DNA of 5,821 nt from Pseudomonadota bacterium. GTDB lineage: Bacteria > Pseudomonadota > Gammaproteobacteria > Burkholderiales > Burkholderiaceae_C. Below, piece after piece: positions 1 to 5,381 of the stretch; position 1 is the stretch's first letter; the number at the start of each line of letters is the position of its first letter. The notes below the pieces were generated by a model that saw only the letters and a list, made by a program, of their open reading frames with translations, did no database searches and had not been told where the DNA came from. The position numbers and the translations under genes are program-made. Where the stretch lies: contig JAEYPG010000077.1 in the NCBI GenBank assembly GCA_023410975.1, positions 1-5,821 of the forward strand. Reading direction: 5' to 3'.

Positions 1-2
1 GT

Positions 3-35
3 CCTATCCCGCATGCCTCACGGCCGCGGAGCTGA
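3..35 (+). CDS. possible 3' end of an upstream phage gene (partial)
   Basis: Reading from base 3 gives ten codons (PIPHASRPRS) and then a TGA at 33-35, three bases before the connector ATG. In this tightly packed operon a stop here is what the end of the preceding gene would look like, and in related phages the capsid genes lie upstream. The other two forward frames stay open past the connector start, so frame choice rests only on spacing. Ten residues are too few to recognise a family. This is an inference with low confidence. Confidence 0.3.
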   Translation, partial: PIPHASRPRS

Positions 36-38
36 CTC

Positions 39-602
39 ATGCCCACCATCCGCATCACCGACCCGGCCACGGAGCCCGTGACGCTCCAGGAGGCCAAGCA
101 GCACCTGCGTGTCGATTCCGATGAAGACGATGCGCTCATCGGCATCTACATCGCCGCCGCGCGCGAGATGGCCGAAGGCGAACTCGGCCGCTCGCTCATC
201 ACGTCCACCTGGGAGATGCGCGCCAATGCGTTTTCAGCTGCGCTGCGGCTGGATTGGCCGCGTGTGCAGGCCGTGGAGTGGGTGCAGTACCTCGACCCGG
301 AAGGCGTGTGGCGAATCCTGCATTCCGACAACTACACGCTGGACGCAACAAGCGACGTGAGCGCGGCCCGCCTGGTGCCCGCCTACGGCTGTGCCTGGCC
401 TGCGGCACGGCCGGAGGTTGGCGCCGTGTGCGTGCGCTACCGCGCCGGCTACGGCGACTTTCCGTCCGACGTGCCGCAGGCCATCAGGCACTGGATGCTG
501 CTGCACATCGGATCGATGTACGAAAACCGCGAGTCCGTCGCCCGCGACATGAAGCCGCTGGCGTTCATCGGCCGCCTGCTTGATCCCTACCGCGTCTACT
601 GA
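39..602 (+). CDS. head-tail connector protein, phiE125 gp8 / HK97 gp6-like
   Basis: This 187-residue protein fits the phage head-tail connector family typified by phiE125 gp8 and HK97 gp6, which forms a ring under the portal as the first neck layer. The N-terminus has the family's opening, EPVTLQEAKQHLRVD (about residues 12-26), followed by an acidic DEDDALI stretch and a helical AAREMAEGELGRSL segment. The middle has the usual YLDPEGVW and YTLDA strands, then a WPAARPEVGAVCVRYRAGYG block. The C-terminal helix carries the typical YENRE motif (about residues 161-165) and ends in LLDPYRVY. Family assignment is from remembered motifs, not a search. The ATG start is supported by GGAG at 28-31, seven bases upstream. 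The stop lies one base before the next gene's ATG, so the two are probably translationally coupled. Length is normal for the family and the gene looks intact. Confidence 0.88.
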   Translation: MPTIRITDPATEPVTLQEAKQHLRVDSDEDDALIGIYIAAAREMAEGELGRSLITSTWEMRANAFSAALRLDWPRVQAVEWVQYLDPEGVWRILHSDNYTLDATSDVSAARLVPAYGCAWPAARPEVGAVCVRYRAGYGDFPSDVPQAIRHWMLLHIGSMYENRESVARDMKPLAFIGRLLDPYRVY

Positions 603-603
603 C

Positions 604-2748
604 ATGACCATTCCCACCTGTGCTGTGACTGCCATCGTGCAGTCGGGCGGAGCCATGGCCGCCGGTGCGCGCGTGTCGGCGCGGCTGTCACGCTATGAGG
701 TGCACGAGGGCTACGTTGTGCCTGCCCTAGTACGCGGTGTCACAGGAGCCGATGGACGGTGCACGCTCAACCTGTGGCCGAATGCCTTGGGCAGCACTGA
801 GAGCTGGTACGACGTGACGATCGAGCCGCCGGCGGGACCGGCGTTGACGACTCGCGCTATCGTGCCATTTACTGCGGCTGCGTTGCTGCACGAGATTGCT
901 GCGCTGCCAGCGTACCCGGGTAAGCCGGATGGTCAGCTTGCTGCCGATGCGGCCGCTGTGTCCGCCGCTGCGGCTCACGACGAGCGAGTACTGGCCGAGA
1001 TGGCATGCGCCGGTGCAGAACAGGCCGAGGGAAATGCGGCGCAGCACAAGCAGGCCGCCCAAGAAGCGGCCACGGCATCCGGCGAGTCAGCGACTGCAGC
1101 GGCGACCTCGGCAGGTCAGGCTGCGGCGAGTGCAGGCGCATCGGCTGGGAGCGCACTTGACGCACAGGGGTATGCTGACCAAGCTCAAGCCTCTGCAGAA
1201 TCGCTTGGGGAAATCGTCTCGTTGCATGGTGCCGTAGGCAACGGCGTCGCAGACGACACAGCACAACTGATTGCCTGTTTTGCTCGGGGCGGCGATTGGT
1301 ATGTGCCTGAAGGACGCTACCGCATTGCCAACGCCGGGGTCGATGCTGGCGGCGTGTACGTCACCATCACGAAGTCCCTGCGCGTGCGTTGCCATCCGAA
1401 TGCGGTGTTCGTGGCCGACAACCTGGACAACGACCTGCTGCGCTTCTCTGTGCCGAGCAACGGTGCAGGGCTGCCCGCCGATGGCATCGACGTGGAGTGG
1501 CTGGGCGGCGTGATTGACCAGCGCAACCAGAAGGGCTCCACGACCATGCCCAGCACGGACGTGTACCCGCATGGGAATGTTGGCGCATCGCCAACGTGCG
1601 ACGGTATTTCCATTCGTGGCGAATACATCTCCGGGGGCGTCACGAAGCTGGGAATCAACCGCGTGCGCGTGGCTGGCGCGATGTTCCTGGCTGGAGAGCA
1701 CTGGCAGGCTAGCGGCGGGGATTCCGGCCTGTTCATCAGCGGCGCCGGTCAGCAGGAGGTGTTTTTCAACGTCTTTCGCGGCAACCGTGACTGCGGCTTC
1801 TATGGCAGTGCCGACAACGAGGCCGCGACGACGGACGGCAACCTGCTGTGCGACTACAACACATTCAGCGGGTGCTTCCACGGCGTGGCTGTCAAGCGCA
1901 GTGCCGAAGGGTTCTCGATCTCGCGCAACCGTCTCGTCAACTGCGTGCGCGCCATCACAATCGAGCGCCTGCTCGGCAGCGGCAACCGCGCCGGCCTGGT
2001 TGAAGGCAACACGGCGCGCTCCTGCGGCACGTTCGCCAGGGTGCAGTACGCATCGAACGTTACCCTGCGCGACAACGTGAGCTATGACGCTGGGCACGTG
2101 CTGGCGAATGGCAGCATCGAGCCGCTGCTGGGTTGTCGAGGCATTCAGGTGCTGGGAGCCTCTAGCTGCGTCTTCGAGAACAATCACTTCATCGGGGTCA
2201 GCGCTGCGGCCCAGGCGGCTTATCCCAGTGCCCGCACGATGCTGGAAACCGCCAGCTTTGATCCCGGTGCTGGCGCCGTGCTGGCTTCCAGGAACAAGTT
2301 CATTCGCAATCATGGTTCCGGGGGGTGGCGAAATCTGGCCGTCGATACTGGCGACCGAAACGACTGGATCGACAACGAGGCGCCGGATGCAACGGTGTCC
2401 AGCCTTGTAGCAAACGGCACCAATGCCTATGAGACCCGGGTTGATACAGCCACGGGCGTCCGCATTCATCTTCAGCCGCTGCTGCTGGCTGACGGCAGTG
2501 CGTCAGCGCCGACGCTGGTGCGTCGCGGCCAGGTGAATACCGGCATCTTCTTCGCCGCCAACAAGGTGGGGGTTGCGGCTGCCGGGGTGGAGCGCATCGC
2601 CGCGAACAACGCTGGCGTGGCGTTCAACGGCTCCCCCCCGATTGCCAAGCCCAGCATCACGGGTTCCCGTGGTGGCAATGCCGCTCTGGCAGCGCTGCTG
2701 ACACAGCTCGCAGCTTATGGGCTCATCACCGACAGCACGACTGCATGA
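604..2748 (+). CDS. beta-helix phage fibre / tailspike-like protein
   Basis: This 714-residue multidomain protein is a probable trimeric receptor-binding or glycan-processing appendage. Domains in order: a beta-sandwich N-terminus resembling carboxypeptidase-regulatory/transthyretin-like folds (about 1-100, with the DGRCTLNLWPN turn at 50-60); an alanine-rich proline-free helical stalk (111-200, 38 Ala of 90); a pectate-lyase-3-type entry motif, VADDTAQLIACF (215-226) and PEGRYRI (236-242), opening a right-handed parallel beta-helix (about 245-600) with repeated Asn-turn strands; a module resembling tail-fibre NTGIF repeats (631-676); and a C-terminal TGSRGGNAALAALL tail (686-699) seen in other phage appendage proteins. 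No catalytic residues can be assigned, so enzymatic action is unproven. I chose ATG 604, one base after the connector stop, because the upstream TTG at 580 lies inside the connector gene. No clear Shine-Dalgarno is visible, which suggests coupling. Its place between two neck genes is unusual. It could decorate the head or neck rather than the tail tip. Confidence 0.82.
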   Translation: MTIPTCAVTAIVQSGGAMAAGARVSARLSRYEVHEGYVVPALVRGVTGADGRCTLNLWPNALGSTESWYDVTIEPPAGPALTTRAIVPFTAAALLHEIAALPAYPGKPDGQLAADAAAVSAAAAHDERVLAEMACAGAEQAEGNAAQHKQAAQEAATASGESATAAATSAGQAAASAGASAGSALDAQGYADQAQASAESLGEIVSLHGAVGNGVADDTAQLIACFARGGDWYVPEGRYRIANAGVDAGGVYVTITKSLRVRCHPNAVFVADNLDNDLLRFSVPSNGAGLPADGIDVEWLGGVIDQRNQKGSTTMPSTDVYPHGNVGASPTCDGISIRGEYISGGVTKLGINRVRVAGAMFLAGEHWQASGGDSGLFISGAGQQEVFFNVFRGNRDCGFYGSADNEAATTDGNLLCDYNTFSGCFHGVAVKRSAEGFSISRNRLVNCVRAITIERLLGSGNRAGLVEGNTARSCGTFARVQYASNVTLRDNVSYDAGHVLANGSIEPLLGCRGIQVLGASSCVFENNHFIGVSAAAQAAYPSARTMLETASFDPGAGAVLASRNKFIRNHGSGGWRNLAVDTGDRNDWIDNEAPDATVSSLVANGTNAYETRVDTATGVRIHLQPLLLADGSASAPTLVRRGQVNTGIFFAANKVGVAAAGVERIAANNAGVAFNGSPPIAKPSITGSRGGNAALAALLTQLAAYGLITDSTTA

Positions 2749-2873
2749 TGCTGCGACTTACCCAATTCCTCGGCGCCAACCGCGCGCTGTGCCGGCTAAG
2801 TCTGCTGGCCGGTGTTACCACGTGCTCGCTCAACCAGTACCCCGGGTGCAGCCGTTTCAGAGGGTTCCAATGA
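2745..2873 (+). CDS. small unrecognised phage protein, 42 residues
   Basis: This short reading frame exactly bridges the fibre gene and the adaptor gene. Its ATG overlaps the fibre stop (ATGA, 2745-2748) and its TGA overlaps the adaptor ATG (ATGA, 2870-2873). The product starts MMLRLTQFLGANRALCRL, is basic and fairly hydrophobic in its first 29 residues, and has three cysteines (16, 27, 35). LSLLAGVTTC at 18-27 looks faintly like a lipoprotein signal, but Thr before the cysteine does not fit a normal lipobox. No Shine-Dalgarno is visible for the first ATG, and the second ATG at 2748 is an equally possible start, so translation would depend on ribosomes finishing the fibre gene. I do not recognise the family. 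The perfect double overlap is the main reason to call it a gene. The alternative is a non-coding junction left by insertion of the fibre gene. Confidence 0.5.
   Translation: MMLRLTQFLGANRALCRLSLLAGVTTCSLNQYPGCSRFRGFQ
2859..2864 (+). promoter_or_regulatory. ribosome binding site deciding the adaptor start
   Basis: AGAGGG lies five bases before the ATG at 2870. It supports starting the head-tail adaptor there, although its frame stays open further upstream, back to 2717 inside the fibre gene. The site lies inside the 42-codon small gene. Confidence 0.7.
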
Positions 2874-3196
2874 GCGGGCACGTTCTTGATCGGCGCATCA
2901 CCATCCAGCGCCGCGACACCGGCTGTGACGCCATCGGCCAGCCCGTGGACACATGGACAGACGTCTGCACTGTCTGGGCCAACAAGGGGCAGCCGAAGGG
3001 GTTGGAGCGCATCCGCGCCAGTGCAGACGTCTCCACGTTGCGTGTGAGCTGGTGCATCCGCTGGCGGGCCGGCATCGATGCTGGCATGCGCATCGTGCAC
3101 GGTGGCCAGGTGTGGGACATCAAGGGTCCGCCGACCGGTGACCGGCGCGACGGCTGGCTCTACATCGTTGCGGAGGCCATGAATGCTTCGTCTTGA
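2870..3196 (+). CDS. phage head-tail adaptor (head closure) protein, SPP1 gp16-like
   Basis: This 108-residue protein matches the phage head-tail joining family (Pfam Phage_H_T_join type; SPP1 gp16, HK97 gp7-like), which closes the portal channel under the connector ring. Visible hallmarks are the opening LDRRITIQRRD (about residues 6-16), then a DTWTDVCTVWANKGQPKG strand-loop, a TLRVSWCIRWRAGIDAGMRI block, and the closing VWDIKGPP and GWLYIVAEA strands. Length is typical. Start 2870 is set by the AGAGGG site five bases upstream and by the point where family similarity begins. The 14-base overlap with the next gene suggests coupled translation. In related phages this gene usually follows the connector directly; here the fibre and a small gene intervene. 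The family call is from motif recognition. Confidence 0.85.
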   Translation: MSGHVLDRRITIQRRDTGCDAIGQPVDTWTDVCTVWANKGQPKGLERIRASADVSTLRVSWCIRWRAGIDAGMRIVHGGQVWDIKGPPTGDRRDGWLYIVAEAMNASS

Positions 3197-3677
3197 CTAC
3201 GACGCATCGTCTGCGATGGCCGGGCTGGACGGCATCGCCGCCGCGGCTGCCGCTGTTGTGCGGCCGGTGGCCCAGGCCGGCGCACAGGTGCTGTACGAGG
3301 AAGCGCGCCGGCGCGCACCGGTGGGCGAGCCGCACGTCGGCAAGGGCGGCAAGCACTATCCCGGCGGAACGCTCAAGGCCTCGATCTACCAGGTCTACAG
3401 CACCGACAAATCCGCGCAGGGGCGTGCCGTCTACCACGTCAGCTGGAATGCTGCGAAGGCGCCCCACGGCCACTTGATCGAGTTCGGCCACTGGCAGATG
3501 CATCGCGTGGTCAAGCTGGCGGAGGGCCGCTTCATCAGCCTCAAGGCGGAGAAGCTCCCGCAGCCGCGCTGGATCGCGGCGCAGCCCTTCATCCGGCCTG
3601 CGTTCGACGCACGCCTGCAGGCGGCACTGCAGGCCGCCAACATCGAACTCATCCGCCGTATGGAGGGCAAGCTGTGA
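3183..3677 (+). CDS. HK97 gp10-like tail-joining / tail completion protein
   Basis: The 164-residue product resembles the HK97 gp10 family of small basic neck/tail completion proteins, found between the head-closure adaptor and the tail terminator. The N-terminal GLDGIAAAAAAVVRPVAQAG helix leads to EEARRRAPVG (about residues 40-49), the family's typical 'A...aP..tG.L' region, continued by GGTLKASIYQVY. The centre has AAKAPHGHLIEFG (about 90-102), matching the characteristic 'a..ve.Gt' segment, and RWIAAQPFIRPAFD (about 129-142) matches the conserved 'pFlrPA.d' motif near the C-terminus. GGAGG at 3172-3176 serves the ATG at 3183. The stop overlaps the next gene's GTG (GTGA, 3674-3677). All key motifs are present and the gene looks intact. 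Its exact structural position in the particle is not known to me. Confidence 0.83.
   Translation: MLRLDYDASSAMAGLDGIAAAAAAVVRPVAQAGAQVLYEEARRRAPVGEPHVGKGGKHYPGGTLKASIYQVYSTDKSAQGRAVYHVSWNAAKAPHGHLIEFGHWQMHRVVKLAEGRFISLKAEKLPQPRWIAAQPFIRPAFDARLQAALQAANIELIRRMEGKL
3662..3667 (+). promoter_or_regulatory. ribosome binding site for a GTG start
   Basis: GGAGGG lies six bases before the GTG at 3674 and favours it over the in-frame ATG at 3686, which would be 18 bases away from this site. Confidence 0.65.
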
Positions 3678-4027
3678 TCGAAGTCATGCTGTCCGCGGCG
3701 CTGTCCCCTTTGGTTGGCGACCGTGTCTTCACGGACGCTGCGCCCTACGGGACGGCCACGCCGTACATCACCTACCAGCAAGTCGGCGGCCGGGGCGTGT
3801 CGTTCCTGGATGGCACAGCGGCCGATCTGCGCAACGCCCGCATCCAGGTCAACGTCTGGTCTGCCAAGCGGCTGGAGGCCAACCAGATTGCATTGCAGGT
3901 GCAGGGCGCATTGCGCGCCGCGGCGGGCCTGCAGGTGCAGCCGCTGGGCGAGTTCTCCGCCCGCCACGAGCCAGAGCTCAAGCTCTACGGTACCCAGCAG
4001 GACTTCGACTGCTGGGGCGCCCGGTAG
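3674..4027 (+). CDS. tail terminator protein, DUF3168 family
   Basis: This 117-residue protein fits DUF3168, a family with the fold of the lambda gpU type tail terminator, which caps the growing tail tube and docks it to the neck. Features seen: an N-terminal helix ending LSPLVGDRVF (residues 9-18), the conserved PYGTATPYITYQQVGG strand (about 24-39), RIQVNVWS (about 56-63) as the central strand, the helix AKRLEANQIALQVQGALRAA, and a C-terminal ELKLYGTQQDFDCW segment that fits the family's final strand. I use GTG at 3674 because the GGAGGG site six bases upstream fits it and because the GTGA overlap couples it to the previous stop. The protein closes the neck set and is followed directly by a transcription terminator hairpin. 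Confidence 0.85.
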   Translation: MIEVMLSAALSPLVGDRVFTDAAPYGTATPYITYQQVGGRGVSFLDGTAADLRNARIQVNVWSAKRLEANQIALQVQGALRAAAGLQVQPLGEFSARHEPELKLYGTQQDFDCWGAR

Positions 4028-4051
4028 CCGGGCCACCGTCTGCCTTCACCG

Positions 4052-4073
4052 GCCGCCTTCGGGCGGCTTTTTT
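4052..4073 (+). terminator. intrinsic transcription terminator
   Basis: GCCGCC (4052-4057) pairs perfectly with GGCGGC (4062-4067) around a TTCG tetraloop, followed by six T residues (4068-4073). This is the classical rho-independent layout with an extra-stable UUCG loop. It points in the + direction only, as no A-run precedes the stem. It sits 24 bases after the tail terminator stop and 23 bases before the tail tube start, inside an operon that must be read through for tail synthesis. It is therefore probably a partial or antitermination-controlled terminator. Confidence 0.85.
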
Positions 4074-4096
4074 CTTGACCGCTCGAAAGGAAAGCC

Positions 4097-4747
4097 ATGA
4101 GCGTCTCCCTGCCCAACGGGTCCACCATCGCCATCGCCTCGGGCTATGGCAGCGCCGACGCGTTCGCCGCCATCTCCAACGCCGTCGAGGCTGTCGTCTC
4201 CGACCCCGCGCACAACTTCGCCAACGGCGACGTGGTCGAGATCACGTCAGGCTGGGTGCGGCTCACCGGCCGCCTGGCGCGTGTCAAGAGTGCCGTGGCC
4301 AACACCAGCTACGTGCTGGAAGGCATCGACACCAGCGACATCGCCCGCTATCCCGCCGGCGGCGGCGTCGGCTCTTGCCGCAAGGTCACGGGCTGGACGC
4401 AGATCTCGCAGGTGCTCAGCAGCTCGTCCACCGGCGGCGAACAGCAGTTCAAGGAGTACGCTTTCCTGGAGGATGGTGCTCAGCGCCGCATCCCCACCAC
4501 CAAGAGCGCGCAGGGCTACACGCTGGCCATCGCTGACGACCCGCTACAGCCGCATTACGCCGTGCTCAAGGCTGCAGACACCGACCGGTCTCCGCGCGGC
4601 ATCAAGATCACGCTGGCCAACAACAGCCCGATCTTCGCCAACGCCTACGTGTCGATGAACGACACGCCGACGCTGACCGTCAACGAGATCATGGCTCTGG
4701 AGGTCACGCTCTCGCTGTTGTCGTCCACCACCCGCTACGTGAGCTGA
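4097..4747 (+). CDS. major tail tube protein
   Basis: This 216-residue protein is the likely subunit of the non-contractile tail tube, in the broad lambda gpV-like phage tail protein family. The N-terminus (MSVSLPNGSTIAIASGYGSA) leads into a domain with DPAHNFANGDVVEITSGWVR (about residues 36-55) and then KVTGWTQISQV (about 96-106), a segment usual in these proteins. Next come GGEQQFKEYAFLEDGAQRRI and LAIADDP (about 143-149), the family's 'l.l.DDp' motif. The protein ends shortly after SLLSSTTRYVS and lacks the extra C-terminal Ig domain found on lambda gpV. The ATG has a good Shine-Dalgarno, AAAGGA at 4086-4091, five bases upstream. It is the first gene after the intrinsic terminator, which fits independent tuning of a high-copy protein, but I see no convincing promoter in the gap. 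Confidence 0.83.
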   Translation: MSVSLPNGSTIAIASGYGSADAFAAISNAVEAVVSDPAHNFANGDVVEITSGWVRLTGRLARVKSAVANTSYVLEGIDTSDIARYPAGGGVGSCRKVTGWTQISQVLSSSSTGGEQQFKEYAFLEDGAQRRIPTTKSAQGYTLAIADDPLQPHYAVLKAADTDRSPRGIKITLANNSPIFANAYVSMNDTPTLTVNEIMALEVTLSLLSSTTRYVS

Positions 4748-4752
4748 TCGAC

Positions 4753-5061
4753 ATGGCACTGAAGCTCAAACCCGATCCGACGTTCAAGGCCCAGGTCGCC
4801 ATCCCGCTGCACGGCGGCGGCGAAACCAAGGTGGAGTTCGATTTCCAACACCGCACGCGCGACGAGTTGGAGGCGTGGCTCAAGGCCGGTGCCGACCGCG
4901 ACGACGTTGACGCCGTGCTGGAGGCGGCCCGCGGCTGGGAGTTGGTGGAGCCATTCGACCGCGAGAACGTCAGCGAGCTCGTGCAGAACTACATCGGCGC
5001 CGCGCGTGCCGTGGTGGACACCTACGTCCGCGAGCTCTCCCAGGCCCGCCTGGGAAACTGA
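4753..5061 (+). CDS. tail assembly chaperone, short (lambda G-like) form
   Basis: The 102-residue acidic, helical protein sits exactly where lambda gpG sits, between the tail tube and tape measure genes, and resembles phage tail assembly chaperones. Such proteins coat the tape measure protein and guide tail tube assembly, and are absent from the finished virion. Visible: an N-terminal strand region KPDPTFKAQVAIPLHGGG, then VEFDFQHRTRDELEAWL (about residues 28-44), a DDVDAVLEAARGW helix (about 51-63), and a C-terminal helix ending QARLGN. The start is five bases after the tail tube stop with only a weak ribosome site (GTGAG at 4739-4743), suggesting coupling. The stop codon at 5059-5061 follows immediately after a slippery heptamer, so some ribosomes should continue in the -1 frame to make a longer form. 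The family call rests on position and general pattern more than on unique motifs. Confidence 0.8.
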   Translation: MALKLKPDPTFKAQVAIPLHGGGETKVEFDFQHRTRDELEAWLKAGADRDDVDAVLEAARGWELVEPFDRENVSELVQNYIGAARAVVDTYVRELSQARLGN

Positions 5062-5095
5062 GGCAGGCCGCCCGCGCGCTCTACGCGCGGCGGCC
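5052..5095 (+). promoter_or_regulatory. -1 programmed ribosomal frameshift element
   Basis: The heptamer G GGA AAC (5052-5058) fits the X XXY YYZ slippery rule in the chaperone frame and differs only in its last base from lambda's G GGA AAG. The chaperone's UGA follows at once (5059-5061). After a 7-base spacer (5059-5065) a stem-loop forms: 5066-5072 plus 5074-5078 pair with 5084-5095, giving 12 G-C pairs with one bulged C (5073) and a CTCTA loop. A -1 slip moves ribosomes into precisely the frame that encodes the DUF1799-like extension. Frameshifting itself is inferred, not shown. Confidence 0.85.
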
Positions 5096-5381
5096 CACCG
5101 CTCAGGAGCTGGCAGGCCTCGGCCTGGTCTGGGCCGACGTGCGCGACCAGTTCGAGTGCGACGTCTGGCCCGACAACTGGGCTGCGGCTCAGGTGTTCGA
5201 GGCCTTGGACACGCAATGGCGCGTCCATGCCGGCGGCGCCTACGGCCTCGACTACGGCCCGGCGTTCCGGCTGCTGGACGAGATGGGCCTCAAGGGCCAG
5301 GACTGGCGCGACGCGTTCGCCGCGCTGCGCGTGCTCGAAGCCGAGGCGCGCAAGATCATGAGGGCACAAAAGAATGGCTGA
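5058..5381 (+). CDS. DUF1799-like extension of the chaperone (lambda T-like), made by -1 frameshift
   Basis: This 107-codon segment is read by ribosomes that slip back one base at 5052-5058, giving a 209-residue fusion with the 102-residue chaperone. It resembles DUF1799, a phage family found just before tape measure genes: GLVWADVRDQFECDVWPDNW (segment residues 22-41), LDTQWRVHAGGAYGLDY (50-66), then a helical tail ending ARKIMRAQKNG. By analogy with lambda gpGT, the T part would recruit tail tube subunits to the tape measure. No ATG is present in this frame before the conserved region. The only internal candidate is GTG 5139, which would cut into the domain and lacks a well placed ribosome site. 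The stop overlaps the tape measure start by 8 bases. The function of this family is inferred from position. Confidence 0.8.
   Translation: MRQAARALYARRPTAQELAGLGLVWADVRDQFECDVWPDNWAAAQVFEALDTQWRVHAGGAYGLDYGPAFRLLDEMGLKGQDWRDAFAALRVLEAEARKIMRAQKNG

Noticed and set aside
580..603. TTG at 580 as the start of the fibre protein
   Set aside because: It would add eight residues encoded inside the connector gene. ATG 604, one base after the connector stop, fits the operon pattern better.
1087..2469. 460-codon open frame on the minus strand opposite the fibre gene
   Set aside because: Its codons are in register with the fibre codons, so its stops correspond to TTA, CTA and TCA, which are rare in such GC-rich coding sequence. 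It has no recognisable domain, and the + strand protein has clear domains. It is a composition shadow.
2796..2825. Lipoprotein signal in the 42-residue protein (LSLLAGVTTC)
   Set aside because: Thr at the position before the cysteine is not accepted in normal lipoboxes, and the N-terminal region before it contains Asn and extra Arg within the would-be hydrophobic core.
4052..4073. Bidirectional terminator
   Set aside because: There is no run of A before the stem on the + strand, so no U-tract would form on a minus strand transcript, and no minus strand gene needs stopping.
4075..4103. TTGACC as a -35 promoter box after the terminator
   Set aside because: The expected -10 position falls in the start of the tail tube gene and shows nothing like TATAAT; the match also overlaps the end of the terminator region.
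5139..5381. Separate 80-residue DUF1799 gene starting at GTG 5139
   Set aside because: This start cuts off part of the similar region, has no well placed ribosome site, and leaves the open upstream frame and the slippery heptamer unexplained. The -1 frameshift model covers all of these.
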